From Mangifera indica (Eukaryota > Streptophyta > Magnoliopsida > Sapindales > Anacardiaceae), in contig NC_058152.1 of the NCBI RefSeq assembly GCF_011075055.1, positions 6,820,001 through 6,884,000 on the forward strand: a stretch of 64,000 nucleotides of DNA. The letters run 5' to 3'. The position numbers and the translations under genes are program-made. A model generated the notes under the pieces. The model searched no databases and was not told where the DNA came from. It was given only the letters and a program-made list of their open reading frames with translations. Shown here one piece after another: positions 1-12,309 of this stretch (position 1 is the stretch's first letter; each line of letters opens with the position of its first letter).

Positions 1-850
1 TAAGCAATATACTCTGTCATAGTCTCTACATATCAAAACAAATATAAGTACCATATCTTGTGTCTACAACCCAAGATGAACATAGATAATAGTTTATCTT
101 AATAACAAACATACCTGAAGTAGAGGTTTTAGTTACCTTTTTCTTCTTATTCTCTAGAAAGACCTCACAATGTCTCCTTTAGTGACCTACCTGACCACAA
201 TAAAAGTAGAGAACTTTTCCCTTCCCTACACCACCTGTAGGCTAAGTAGTATTATAAGGTTGCTTTTTCGTTTTGACCTTGGGCTTAACTTTAGCCTTGC
301 CTTTTCCTTTAGTCTTGACTTTTGATGTTTAAGCTTCAACCATAAGTATATTAATTGAACCTACCTTTTGTACTTTGTGTTTAGTCAGCTTGAACATTTA
401 GAACAATTCCTCAAGGGTTTTTCTCCTTTTTGTTTGGGTTAAAATTCACAATGAAGTTAGCCCATGATTTAGGGAAGGATTTCAACGTTGGTCAATGGTA
501 AGCTCATTATCTATGATGAAGCCTAAGCTCTCTAACAACTCGATTTAGCCAACCATCTTGACCATATGAGGGCCAACTTATCCTTCCTCAAAGAGTTTGT
601 AGTCAAATAGCATACTTAACATCTCATATCATTCAACCCTGACATAAGTGACATATAACTCTCAAAGGTATGCAAGAACAAATTGTGCATCCATTTCTTC
701 ATGTTGTTTTTAAAGCTTAGGTAACATGGAAGTTAGTATAAGGCACTAAACTTCTATACAGTCATTAAGATACTTGTTAAAAGTATCATTTTACTCCCAA
801 ATGACATTGGGACTAGGCTTAAAGGGCAACAACCACATGGTGATTAAATG
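1..850 (-). pseudogene. Ty1/copia gag-protease remnant
   Basis: Reading the minus strand gives a decayed copia Gag followed by the start of protease. Around 176-210 a CCHC zinc knuckle is readable (FYCGQVGH, a stop, then RRHC), which would bind element RNA. It is preceded by a Lys-rich stretch (KVKTKGKGKAKVKPKVKTKK). About 60-80 holds SSWVVDTRYGTYIC, matching the copia protease active-site context in which Asp-Thr/Ser-Gly is expected; the Gly is replaced here. Upstream Gag residues at 400-760 are readable only in pieces across several stops. The rest of pol lies beyond the left edge. The orientation agrees with the primer binding site and LTR at 2787-4048. The family assignment is firm; the exact ends are estimates. 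Confidence 0.75.
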
Positions 851-1036
851 TTTTATAATTTACAGATAAAAGAATTAGTAATTTTATTTAATTTATTAAT
901 GTAGCAATAAAGTTACTTCTAGTAAGCCTATTTTCCTATTTTCGAGAATTGATTGATATGTTGGGTCTCATGTGGTGATTAAATGTTCTATAATTTACAG
1001 ATGAAAGAATTAGTAATTTTATTTAATTTATTAATG
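838..1036. repeat. Tandem duplication, about 136 bp period
   Basis: The stretch at 838-902 (from TGGTGATTAAATGTT to TTATTAATGT) recurs at about 974-1038 with two or three substitutions, separated by about 70 bases. It lies just upstream, in element sense, of the copia gag remnant and looks like a local duplication in the leader. Confidence 0.8.
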
Positions 1037-2786
1037 TTCATTTTAATTACATATCTAATAATTAAAATGCTCTCACTATTGAACTTAAGAAGTTCTGATG
1101 AACTTTTTAGTGGACTAAGATCTCATCGCATTAATTCTCCCTTTCGCTTTGATGAATAATTTCAAAGTAATCGAAAAAGTAAATTTCAAATTAATTACCA
1201 AAAGCCCAAGATCTCAAGGCAAGTGTTACCCCAACAAATCATGTATCCTCAAATGTGACTCTCGATAACAGTAGGGTGAATACTACATATCTCCTTGTAT
1301 TGACAAATGCATTCTTTTTGCATACCTCTGACATACTTTGCCTTCATTTTGAAAAATAAACAAAGTACATTAGTTAAGTTGGACCTAACATGATCATTAC
1401 CTAATTTTTCACCTGGTAGAAGTGTACCCTTCACTTTGGTGAACAAAGTCTTAACAAATAAAGGCTTAAATAGGGCATCAAGTTGAAAGGTACTAATTAA
1501 ATCTTAGACTTAATATTTAAGTTGAAGGTTTTATTATTTAGTCTCATCAGATTTTAAGTTGTATGTTAAATGATATTTGTAAAATAAAACCTACATATAC
1601 ATTCTACAACATAAAATAAAAACATGTCAACAAATAACCACGACTAATGTCAAACCCATCAAGCTAAGAGGAGTTTGACTGGTCAACCTTGGTGAATCTT
1701 CATTTTTGAGTCTTCGTGTTTTTCCTTTCATCTATAGTCTTTAGTTATTACATAATTCTATTTCCTTGTTACAAAATTCTAAGAAAATAAAAATAACCTA
1801 AAATAAAAGAAGAATAAAGATAAAGGCAGGACATGCAAACTCTGTTTGAGAGATTACAACTTAAAAATGAAATGAGAACAAAATTAAAATATCCACAAAT
1901 GTTTTTTGGTTGTATACTAGACATATGCATTTATATATATATATATTTAAAATTAAATTTTAATTATTATTATCTCAAGTGTTAAATTATTTTTTGTCTC
2001 TTAAGTTTTATAAAATTGTAATTCAACCCTCAGAGCTCAAGAAAATATCAATTCAATTTAAATTCGATAAAACATAACTAAATCATAATTTTCAACAAAA
2101 TATTAAAATATTGCATGACTAAAATCATAATATGGGTATGGTTGGAATGAAACTAGGGTGGCCAACACCTCACCTTGTGTACACATGGCATAATGCCATG
2201 AAAGACTCATGGTTGGACCAAATTATGGTCTAATAGTGACATATGTTGGTGCTATGCATTATAAGAGAGTCACAACTGGACCAAAATTTGGTCTAATTGT
2301 GCACCACTCATGGTGTTTAAGCTATTCTACCCAACACCTTCTCTGCATGCTTGGAATAAACCATCTAGGGGGTTTCTAGACCTAGTTTTCTAGGTTTTCT
2401 AATGATGAAAAATCCAGAAAACTCTTGTTCCAATTATCTAGTGAGGAAATATGGCACGTAAACCATTCTTACACTATCGGTACCCTTCGAATTATACAAT
2501 TAATAGGATTTGAAGGTGATTTCATTTAACAGCACATAACTTATGACTTTTAACCAAAATTTAACCTGCAAATATCAACAAAACTTAAACAAAAATCAGA
2601 ATTCATCACTTAACAATTTAACATAGTTTATGTTGTACATGATACTAAACAAATTATGCAATAACATGATTACAAATCATTTTTACCAATTTTAGTCTTG
2701 ATTAATCCAATTACATTCATTCAATATATAAAATTAATCAAAACAATCAAGTAGGTATATATTTTTATGAAAATATGCTAAACAGT
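851..2786 (-). other. Copia 5' leader, non-coding
   Basis: This stretch lies between the copia primer binding site and the gag remnant. Its distal part (about 2140-2786, minus sense) matches the leader of the plus-strand copia copy at 38501-39149, for example the shared segment around TTTACGTGCC and the start ATTTTCAT...ACCTACTTG. From about 880 to 2140 I recognise nothing apart from the duplication noted and a short TA run near 1936-1950. No convincing reading frame is present; the 65-residue frame at 1249-1446 resembles nothing I know. Confidence 0.55.
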
Positions 2787-2798
2787 GGCTCTGATACC
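2787..2798 (-). promoter_or_regulatory. tRNA-iMet primer binding site of copia
   Basis: The minus strand reads GGTATCAGAGCC, the complement of the 3' end of initiator tRNA-Met that primes minus-strand cDNA synthesis in most plant LTR retrotransposons. It lies two bases from the LTR end at 2801, which fixes the orientation and the LTR boundary. Confidence 0.85.
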
Positions 2799-2800
2799 TT

Positions 2801-4048
2801 TGTTGGGTTTTCAAGGTGTCGATAACTTGTAGTGCAATGGAATTAAAATTTTTTAAAATCATAGAATCCTAAAAACCTTAACTAGGATACTTGCTTTAGA
2901 CATATAACCATGAACATACAAAACACACATAAGGTGTTTTAGTTTCTATATTTGTGTTGGTGGCTCCTTTAAAACTTCATGTGGCTTAAGAACAAAAGTT
3001 ATCCAACCCTCAAGAGGCAATGCCTTGGTATCATCAAATAATTTCCACCCCTAGGTTCGAATCAACCCCTATATATGTGTGAAAATAAGCTTTGTATCTA
3101 ATCGATAGTGTTTGAATTTGGATTAAATTCAAACACAGACTAAGATTCACCTTTAGCAGAACATCATGGCCACTTAGATAACAGAGTGTCTACGAACATT
3201 TCTTGAGCTATTACAACATCATAGTCACGTGTAATTTATTGATTTCATCAACCAATATCTCTCGAGGAAGAGACACAAAACTCAATGGTTTCTTATTATG
3301 AATTGATATCATTAATGACTAACATGGATTAGGCAACAGCCTCATCTCGCTATAGTTATAGATTCAAGCTATCATAGATGTCATTCAGTATTCCTGTGTG
3401 ACATATCTTATCTTGTGTTCAAGAATGATGAATTCTTTGTCAATCAACCATAACCCTTATGTATCTCATAACATGGTCGATTACTACTTTTATGGTTATC
3501 CTTATTATGACGATACGTTGGATAACGTCAAATAATATTCATCATAAGACAAGATGGTTTGGCGACCTCAAGTCAAAAGATCACATGCACCTTTAGTGTT
3601 TAGAGGATTTATTCTATAGACTCTAGAATAATCATCTATACGGATATCTTTTAGTTGAGTCAATCTGATGAACATATCTATAACATGTACCAATGTATTA
3701 TACCAAACTGTCTATAATAGCTTCAATATGTGAAAACTATCACAACTCTTAATAGAGTCACTCAACACTGTAATAATCATATCATTAATACATGTGCCCT
3801 TATTCATTGTAATGTTAAGATTATAGACGTTACTAGAATGACGAGTAAAAGTGTACATAAGGTTCCCACGATCAGTCGTTTAATTCCTTTATCATAATTT
3901 TACTATTTTAAGAGCATGTTATTTGTACAATCATATAAATAGCTAAAATATGAATTGAGTAACAATAAATCTTTTATTGATTATTAGGATAAAATCTATT
4001 TATGTATTTTTATAAAATCAATTAGCGACTACGCGAGGGCGAGGAGCA
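2801..4048 (-). repeat. Copia 5' LTR, internally deleted
   Basis: It is bounded by the primer binding site on its left. It matches, in the same order, the solo LTR at 16692-19448 and the plus-strand LTR at 36706-38487 of the same family; shared landmarks include the CACGTGTAATT segment near 3225 and the ATGTGCCCTTATTCATTG segment near 3800. Those copies are about 1.78 kb. This one is about 1.25 kb because some 500 bp near 3020-3060, which would hold the TATA/transcription start, are missing. The minus-sense start (about 4041-4048) is degenerate. The copy is inserted in the 5' LTR of gypsy A. Confidence 0.75.
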
Positions 4049-4331
4049 TAGTTATCAATTTCATATTTTCTTTTCATTTATGTATTTTTATACACTTCAG
4101 TTACATTTATACGTATTCACATTTATTACTTATATTAAGTTTTAGGCAGTGACATTTATGGAATGTTAATAAATGAAATATTTTAGATTATATTTCAAAT
4201 GTTGTCTTTTTGCGCGCTTTAAACATTAAGTATTTATTATCATGTTTTTCTTTCAAATTTATAAGTCAAGTCATACATGTCTCTTCGGTTATATTCTATA
4301 TAAGGGTATAAATTTGGAGAGAGGTGTTACA
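4049..4331 (+). repeat. Gypsy A 5' LTR, 3' remnant
   Basis: It matches 12027-12309 over its length (for example GACATTTATGGAATGTTAAT in both) and ends GGTGTTACA, the complement of the family start TGTAACACC. A degenerate primer binding site (TGCTAATAGAGC, 4336-4347) follows after four bases. Confidence 0.8.
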
Positions 4332-4335
4332 TTTA

Positions 4336-4347
4336 TGCTAATAGAGC
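4336..4347 (+). promoter_or_regulatory. Decayed primer binding site of gypsy A
   Basis: TGCTAATAGAGC is three changes away from the tRNA-iMet site TGGTATCAGAGC and lies four bases after the LTR end. Element C has the equivalent site at 41846-41857. Confidence 0.65.
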
Positions 4348-4549
4348 CTAATCTTGGCACCTAAAAAAGTGATAAGTTTTTATATGTATGAAAGTGCATA
4401 ACAAAGTTAAGTAAAAAAAGTAGCACCTCATGTAGTGCTAACCGCTCTCGCACGCTTATCATTGTAAGTATAATAAACCTATATTCAGTTAAAGTAATAT
4501 ATAAACCTAAATCATACTCTTATTTCGAGATAAGGAGATCCAAGAGGTT

Positions 4550-5600
4550 AATTAGAATTACCCCAAAAGTCCCTAATTAGGAGAGAAAATGTTCTTAGAC
4601 AAAACCAAAAGGCACCTAAGAGTATTAGGTAGCTAATACATGCCCTACTGGTGCTAAATCAACCTCTAGTTTTTGAGATACCACCCCAATTAGACAAAAT
4701 GGAGATAGTAGGTGGCAGTAGAAGTCAAGCTCACCCTATGTATAGCTTGGTAGGTAGACACCAATCTTTTGATAAAAGATGATGCAATGGTATAGTGATA
4801 GATGTTATGCAATATCAGATAGGTTACCAACTAAGAAGTGGTTGAAGGTAGTGGAAGACTTCATAAGGATTTACACAATGATAAATTTAGATACCATTTA
4901 CTATGCTAATCTTTTATTGAAGGACAATACAAAAGTATGGTGATGCATATTGTATGAGACCTATTGAGTATCAGAGATAACCTAGGCTAACTTTAGATAA
5001 ACCTTTGAAAGAAAGCACCTATTTACAGATATTATATATGTGAGGGCCCAAGAGTTTCTCTATCTGAGACAAATTAGTATGGCAATCAAGGATTTCTCTA
5101 CCAAGTTGAACTTTTTCACTAAGTATGTTTTGGGAATAACCAATTCAAACTGAGGCAAGTTAGAGGTTTCCTTGATAGACTCAAATTAGGTATTGCCAAA
5201 GATGTCATACTGGGAGATAATCCTCCCAAATATATATTAAAAGCCTTAGGTACACTTTTAAGATTAGAAGCCATGAGATAAAGGATAACCAGAGAAAGAG
5301 AGATACAGATTAGCTAGTGTTAGTAGTCTTATCCCATAGATAAAATTAGATGAGTTCAAGTGGCAACCGAGGTAAGGGTAGTAGAGACTCTAAAAGTAAG
5401 AAGTCTTTCCAACTCATAAACAAGAGAACTTGAGGGGTAAGAAACAGAGGAAAAAGGATCAATTAAGGTGTGATGAATACCATACTTGCCATAAATATAG
5501 ATAAAGACATGTTAAAGAATGTCTTATCAATCATAAAGTATGTTATAAGTGTAAGACAGTGCATAACCCCAAAAGTACTAGCTCTAATTGAGTAGATAGT
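4550..5600 (+). pseudogene. Gypsy A gag remnant
   Basis: Translation in pieces gives a retrotransposon Gag domain: KKWLKVVEDFIRIYTM, then YANLLLKDNTKVW at about 4900, then YLRQISMAIKDFSTKLNFF at about 5060. This is the usual plant gypsy order with the Trp-rich and YxLxQ regions. At 5470-5570 two zinc-knuckle-like segments follow; the first has Tyr for the second Cys and an internal stop, and the second (CYKCK) lacks its tail. Several TAG/TAA stops make it non-functional. Gag would have formed the particle and packaged element RNA. The ends are approximate. Confidence 0.75.
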
Positions 5601-6000
5601 TTAGAAATGATAGACCCAAGTGTATATAACTACTCAGACCCAAGTTAAAGCTTACCTGACAATATTGACCGACCAGTTGATCCTTCAATCTTGTTTTTTG
5701 TATGCATTGATTGACTTTAGTGCTACATATTGTTTCATTGCTAGTGGTATAGTTGAGAGATTAGGGCTAGAACATGCAACTATCTCATGTATCAATATAA
5801 AGATGCCATATGAGGATAGAATCCATAATAACCGCATGCTGATTAGAGAGATGGTTTCCTTAGGAGGTTAAAAGATTGTCATGGACCTAATAGTGATGGA
5901 CATGTCTGATTTTGATGTAATACTCGACATGGACTTCTTAAGTAGATATGGGGTCAAAACAGATTGTAGAAAGAAAAAGGTTTAATTCAACCTAGATTAG
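5601..6000 (+). pseudogene. Gypsy A aspartic protease remnant
   Basis: The open stretch at 5620-5871 reads LYALIDFSATYCFIASGIVERLGLE, the retroviral-type protease active site in which Asp-Ser-Gly-Ala-Thr is usual; here Phe-Ser replaces Ser-Gly. After a stop at 5871 the C-terminal half continues (MDLIVMDMSDFDVILDMDFL) up to about 5990. This protease would have cut the Gag-Pol polyprotein. Its neighbours on both sides agree, and gypsy B (15550-15891) has a matching domain. Confidence 0.78.
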
Positions 6001-6029
6001 GAGTTTTAATGCTAGAAAAATGTTGAGTA

Positions 6030-7310
6030 AGGGGTGCATAACTTATTTGGAGCATATAGTGAACAAATATGATTAAACAGTCCTAGGTATGAAAGATACT
6101 TCGGTAGTATAAGAATTTTTAGATATTTTTCTTAATAGTCTTCTAGGGTTAGCACCCCAAGAAAGAGGTGAAGTATAGTATTGAGTTAGCCCTGGGCATA
6201 GTTCTAACTTTTTAAGCACTATACAAATAGGCCTCAACTGAACTATAAGAGTTAAATAAATAATTGCAAGAGCTATTAGATAGTAGTTTTATCAAACGAG
6301 CCACTCACCTTGGGGTACACCGATTCTTTTTGTAATAAAGAGAGATAAATTAATAAGAATGTGCATCAATTAAAAGAAGTTGAACAAAGTAACAGTAAAG
6401 AATAAACACCCATTCTCAAGAATAGATGACTTGTTTGATCAGCTCAATAGAGTATCAGTATTTTCCAAGATCGACTTGAGCTCAAGTTATCATTAGGACT
6501 GGGTTGTCGTGTAAGATATACCTAAGACTACATTCAAAACTAGATATGGGTAGTATGAGTTTGTGGTTATGCCTTTTAGGTTGATTAATGCCCCAATAGT
6601 GTTTATAAAGCTTATGAATATGGTGTTCTAAGACTGCCTATACAAATGGTTTTTCTTGGACATGCAATCCCAGGGGATAATATCTCAGTAGACTTTAATA
6701 GAGTAAAGACTATATTAGAGTGGTATAGGCCCACGACAGCTCAAAAGGTGAAGAGTTTCCTTGGGTTGGTAGGTTATTACAAGTAGTTTATTAAGGGTCT
6801 TACCAAGTTAGCATAACCGCTCACAGAATTAACTTATAGGGATGTTCCTTTGAGATAGTTTAATGTCTGGGAGTAAAGTTTTCAAGAGTTAAAGAAGAGA
6901 TTGACATTAACTCTAATCTTAGCCCTATCAATAGAAGGGAAAAAGTATAACCTTTTTATAGATGCCTCACATCAAGATTTGAGAGTAATTTTGATAAAGA
7001 ATGGTAAAGTAATAACATATGCCTCTTGCCAATTGAAAGATTATGAGACTAGGTACCTGAAACATGACCTTGAGTTAGTAGTTTTCATGTTTGCTCTTAA
7101 GATATGACAACATTATTTATATGGGGTCAAGAACAATATATTCAAGAATCACAAAAGCTTTAAGTATTTCTTTACCCAAAATGAGCCCAATATGAGGCAA
7201 AATTGGTGTTTAGAGTTAGTGAAAGACTATAAGTATGCGATCATATACTACTTGGGCAAGGCCAATACAGTCATAGATACTCTGAGTAGAAAAATAGTTA
7301 TATCATAGTT
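6030..7310 (+). pseudogene. Gypsy A reverse transcriptase/RNase H remnant
   Basis: The RT fingers/palm are readable as [19 protein letters not shown] near 6422, followed by YHxDWVV with a stop at the Gln, then KTRYG, a stop, YEFVVMPF near 6540. The segment with the catalytic FxDD is missing: the frame jumps from CLYKWFF near 6650 to the RT connection (VKSFLGLVGYYK) near 6750. RNase H is open at 6901-7107, with FIDASHQDLRVILIKNGKVI and YETRYLKHDLELVV; the first catalytic Asp (IDAS) is kept. It ends at 7260-7300 with GKANTVIDTLSRK. The copy cannot be active. Confidence 0.8.
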
Positions 7311-7807
7311 TACTACTCACTAAGACTCATAGTGGAAATTTATGAGAGTAAGATAAAGGTAATCATAAGATAGTTTGTCACCTTACAAATTCAGTCAACC
7401 CTTCTAGATAAGATTTGTATGACCCAAGTGTCATATGATTGGTATGTCCATATCAAGCAAAGAGTCACTAAGGGTATTGAGCTAGATTTTAGTATTATAG
7501 AGGACATTTTGAGATTCAAAGATCGAGTATGTGTTCACTGATATCAAAGTAGAAAGAGATGAGGTAAGATAAGAGAAAAAGATGCCCTAACTTAGTCTTT
7601 GAGACCAGAGATAACCCAAAAGATGATTAAGGATGTTAGATTGATAAGAGAAAGGATAAGATAAGAATAGGACTGTCAAAAAAGTTAGACAGGAGGAGAT
7701 GTGATCTTGAGTTTAGTGCAAATTATAAACATATTATAAGACTGGGTAGGAAATGCAAGTTAGTGACGAGGTTTGTAAGACCATTTGAGGTGTTAAAACA
7801 TGTACGT
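7311..7807 (+). pseudogene. Gypsy A integrase, N-terminal piece
   Basis: After RNase H comes the tether before integrase (EDILRFKDRVCVH at about 7500-7540). The zinc-binding and catalytic core domains are then deleted: the next readable segment (KDALT, a stop, SLRPEIT, about 7575-7615) corresponds to residues well downstream in element C (about 45025-45065). The piece ends in RPFEVLKHV at the left edge of the solo LTR insertion; the frame resumes at 10088. Confidence 0.65.
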
Positions 7808-10087
7808 TGTATACTCATAAATTTGTCCAGGGTTATTTCTATCTTTTGCCTTTGAGTACAACTACTTATGTTAGATCATATCATGTGTGGAATTGGGCTT
7901 AAATGGTTATATGGGAAAGCTACACACCTATGTGTTAAATAACAATGGCAAAATAGTCTTTTCTTATAAAGAGAGTGAAATTAGCTAAGTGTGAGTGACA
8001 TACACACCTATGATACATGTTCATGTATAGGTAGACACATGCTTATGTGTCATGCCCGTGCATTGTCAATAGGTTTGAATTTTGGATAAAGATGTATTTC
8101 AAAGGGATTTCAGAACATGCTATTAATGGGTAACTATATACACGCTCGTGTATGAACAATGCACAACCTATATCTTGTATTTTAATTAAAAATAAAAAAG
8201 TTTCAGAGTTTTTTGATGACATTCCTTTGAGAAAGCCATAAGAGGATCATTTAAGCCATGTGAAGACTATTGTATCATTGGAAGGAAGGTAAGTAGGCAA
8301 ATTCCTTTTTTAGTTAACCTGAGTTTTCTGCAATGTCTTTTATTAAGTCCTTGTGTCTGAAATTATGGTTGTATTTGAATTATTATGGAACAAGAAATTT
8401 AGGAATTAATATTGTAATTGAATTTTTTATTTGGATAACATCTCTCTACATGTTTGTATGAATCAGACAATAAGTCATGCTTAGCTATGTGGATTAACAA
8501 TTTGGGGCTATCATTATGGATTATTTTATAGTCAAAGTGCTTGGGAGGGAATTGGTATGTTTGTATAATGTTGCAAAAAATGGTGGTAGTGTTTGGTAAC
8601 CTAGAAAACAAAGAAATTAAAGACAAAATTCTGGAAATCCCTCAATACACGTCTGTGTGCCTTCAAGGAAATTCTAGTTGTATAGGTTGAAAACATAGGA
8701 GTGTGGAATTGGGAATGGACACACCCGTGTGGTATGGAACACATACCATGTAACTTGCACCAAAAATACACCCTCGTGTGTTTTAGATATGTGTTGTGTG
8801 GATTAAGTAATACAACCCCATGGGTTATGAATACACACCTATGTACTTTTGGGAAAATTTAGAAATAAAGAGATGGGAAGTACATAAACAATATTTGAAG
8901 CTCGGATATGAGTATATGAGCTTAGAAATGACTAGTTCACCCCTATAAGGAAGAATTATGAGGAAATATAATATAAGACTAGTAAAGATGTTATGAAAAG
9001 GAAAATGGGTGAATATGTTAGACTATATGGAAGATGACACAGAGGGTTAATTTGGATGCGCCTAATTGTGTGTATGATGGCACAAACCTTACTGAAATTG
9101 TTTCGAGTCAAAAACATCAATGATGTAATGTATGATTCTTACCACCAAGTTGTATGAAGGCGTGTGTTCCACTAAGCTAAGTATAATATAGATTTGTCAT
9201 CAAACTATGTATAGTCTGACTTGTCACCAAGCTATGTGCAATGTGACATATCACCATGTTGTGTCTAGTATGATAATGTCATTAAGTTGTGTATAGTGTG
9301 GTAGTGGAAACATTAAGACAAGTCTGTGTGATCTTGATACCTTTGGATGATTATGCACTAACGACGAGCATCAAAGCATCTAAGGAGGGAAGGCTCAAGG
9401 TCTCACTACCCTTATGATATGGTATCTATAACCTTAAGCTCGATCGACTTATTTACATAGTGCATTGGATATTTGACATTGGGGAAAGTCATGTGCTTTC
9501 ATTATACGTTAGAGATGTCATTATACATCATTGGATACAAGCCATCGAGATGGCATTGATAGAGCTATTAGGTATTTGATGCCAAGATGATTCGAATAGG
9601 TATCTGGGATGCTAGGAAAACATCCATGATACCACAGAGAGATTAAATGAAGGAGATATATGAGATTAAGATTATCCATGATACACGTTCATTTAATGGA
9701 TGTTATGGATTTACCTATTTATTAAGTATGTTTCACTTATTGTTTCCTTTATGATTTTATACATAGGATTATGGAGTAACAGGGCAGTGGCAAGGAAGTA
9801 GCGGGTTAGCTTAAAGTAATGCATAAGGCAAGGGTACTTTGGTCATTTTTTATTGTGTGTTATATTTATGTATTTAGTTTTACCATTGTAATTTATATAC
9901 TTTATGTTATGATTTTGGGATTTTAGACACTAGAATTGGTATTATGTTTAGTATGAATTATTATATTTTTAGGATTGTGGAAATTTCGATATTTCATTAT
10001 TGTGTGTGGTTAGAAAAAGTTTTTGTTAACACGTCTATTTGGATACCTATTCTAGGTAAGGGTAGATATATAGGGCTAGGTGCTACA
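7808..10087 (+). repeat. Solo gypsy LTR inserted in integrase of A
   Basis: It starts TGTATACTCATAAATTTG (family start TGTAACACCCACAAATATG) and ends GGTGCTACA, about 2.28 kb. It is the same LTR family as 28336-30594: both share the TTTGAATTTTxGGATAA...GGGATTTCA segment (8070-8110 here and 28197-28240 at the older fragment 27974-28335). The minus-strand LTR of element B shares the tract around 9120-9300. The integrase frame reads on at both sides (RPFEVLKHV before, NVVY...LVLLANMDHINNTFHV after), so the boundaries are well constrained. The flanking 5-mers (TACGT, TAAGA) no longer match well. No coding potential is seen. Confidence 0.7.
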
Positions 10088-10427
10088 TAAGAAATGTTGT
10101 CTACTAGCTTGTATTACTAGCAAACATGGATCATATTAATAATACATTTCATGTATTGTTGTTTTGTAAATATATTAGTGACTTAAACTATGTTCTCAAA
10201 GTTGAGGATGTCAAACTCAAGGATAAGTTGGCATATAAGGAGCACATAATTCAGATCTTAGACAAGCGAGTTAAAAAGCTTAGACACAGATAAATTCCCT
10301 TAGTCAGGGTTCAATAAAGAATCACTGAGTCGATGAGGCCATATAGGAGATGAGCAAGACATGAGGCAGCAGTTCTTACAACTTTTTAGGTAAATTTTGA
10401 GGACGGAATTCAAATAGAAGGGAGAAT
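10088..10427 (+). pseudogene. Gypsy A integrase C-terminal piece
   Basis: The segment reads NVVY, a stop, LVLLANMDHINNTFHV and then KYISDLNYVLKVEDVKLKD, DKLAYKEHIIQILDKRVKKL. This is the typical C-terminal end of plant gypsy integrases and is nearly collinear with element C (45240-45449). A purine-rich polypurine tract (AATAGAAGGGAGAAT, 10413-10427) primes plus-strand DNA and abuts the 3' LTR start. No chromodomain is visible. Confidence 0.75.
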
Positions 10428-12309
10428 TGTAAGACATTCTAGTATTTTTCTTTGTTTTTTAAGTGATTTTATTAAGGTTTCTAAAGAGATGCATGCCCGT
10501 ATGTTAAGACACACATGATCGTGCATCGTTATCAAGTTTAAAATTTCATATAAGATAAGAATTGTGGCAAGATCAGATGTTGTCTTAGTTGTGTGACACG
10601 ACACATGCCCATGTAATATAGATACACACCCATATGTCAAATCTAGAAGGCAAAAATAAAATCACTTTTAGCCTACTCTCTTATATTATTTTTCACTTTT
10701 AGTTTTACTTAAATAAGAGAGTAGAGGGAGAAAAGAGTTTCTGGTCTTCAAAGATAAGCTTGGATTGTCAAAAATCGTTGTAGCTATGTAAAGACTCTCT
10801 TATACATCAAAGGACAAGTAAGTTGGTATCTTCTTCTTGGCTAATCAAACATGTTTTTAAACGAGTTTAAAGCTTGCAATCAAAACTATGATTTATGAAT
10901 GATTTTATGATGCTACGAAAATTATTGATTGAAGAAATGAATTTTCCTTTTGATGAATCAGGTTATAGTTTTATGATTATCTTGATTATGCGTCATTTTG
11001 ATGTTAAGATGAATTTAGTCTTGACCTAGGATGTTAGATTATATTTTCATATGATTTGTTTGATGAAAAGATGTCTAAGATGCTTAGAAATGCCTTATGA
11101 ATATTGTGATGTGTTTAGATTATTAGAGTTAGACTGAAATTGCTTAGAATTAGTAGGGTTGCATTTTCCAAATGACGACACAAGACTGTGTATGGCCTTA
11201 TACACGCTCGTGTGTCATCAGTTCAAAATAAGAAGTTCTATATTTTTCACACACTCGTTTTGAGGAAAGTCATACATAATAGTGTGTTATTAGGCTCACG
11301 CTCATATGTGGCTTTCTAAAAGTAGATGTCATGCTTAAAAGGAGGCATTTAGGGGTGCACCTTAGACATACACCTGTGTATCTAGTTAAAAAACTATTTT
11401 ACCCTTAGTTCAAACACAATGAGAGGGACGAAAAAATAAGAAACTTTAGCAAGTAAGACAAGCCATATAAAATTGGAAAAAATGCCCTACTATGTTGAAA
11501 ACGACATAAGACCTGATTAAGTCGAATCTAGGGCAAAAATCAAACAAGTTAAGAAAGTGGTTCATATCTGGTTCACTACCAGCTATTTGTGGAAGTGGCA
11601 AGATACATGAAAATGATAGGGCTGGATGCTCATGAGATGCATCATGTACTCTATGCTAAGACGTATAGCCACTTAACTCAATTCATGTGTGAATGACAAT
11701 GATTATGGCTTTTTAAATATTTCCTCATGTAATCAACATAATGCACCACATATATACCCATGGTAGGGGCCATTCTAAGATGGTTTAGATAATAGTTTCA
11801 ATTAATGTATATGATAAAAGAAAAGATCACTACCAGATATTTCCCCGTGTGACTATAATGTCCCAGTTAGCTAACCTAATAGGTTGTAGGGCATGTACAG
11901 AAGGCACAACAGACAATGACATACAAGGTGTCTTTTGCTTTAACTAAGGAATCATATATGCCAATTTCAACTTATGCCTTAGTAACATCTATGAATGGGC
12001 TATGTCAAATACATAGTTGTCAATTTCATATTTTCTTTCCACTTAAATATTTTTATACACTTCTATTACAATTTATGAGTTATAATACACATTGATTATT
12101 TATATTGAGTTTTAGATAATGACATTTATGGAATGTTAATAAATGAAATATTTCATATTATATTTCAAATGTTGTCTTTTTGCACGTCTTAAAGATGAAG
12201 TATTTATTATCATGTTTTTCCTTTAATTTTCAAATTTAGAAGTCAAGTCATACACGCTTCTATGGTCATATTCCATATAGAGGTATGTATCTAGAGAGGG
12301 GTTTTACTA
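10428..12309 (+). repeat. Gypsy A 3' LTR
   Basis: It starts TGTAAGACATTCTAG directly after the polypurine tract; the family start TGTAACACCCACAGGTAAG...AAGGGCATTCTAG is shortened by a small deletion. It ends near GGGGTTTTAC at 12309, about 1.88 kb. Matches include 11180-11350 with 47700-47860, and 10440-10560 with 45610-45740. It contains several decayed ACACGCCCGTGT-type palindromes (for example near 11200 and 11290). Confidence 0.75.

Larger units (their letters stand above)
4049..12309 (+). mobile_element. Ty3/gypsy element A, degenerate
   Basis: This plus-strand gypsy element has the order LTR, PBS, gag, protease, RT, RNase H, integrase, LTR. The 5' LTR is cut by the copia insertion, so only its last 283 bp remain; these match the end of the 3' LTR (about 12027-12309). 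Every coding segment carries stops, many of them TAG at expected Gln positions. A solo LTR (7808-10087) splits the integrase. The closest relative in the window is element C (36687-52219), which has the same LTR family and Gag sequence. Confidence 0.8.
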
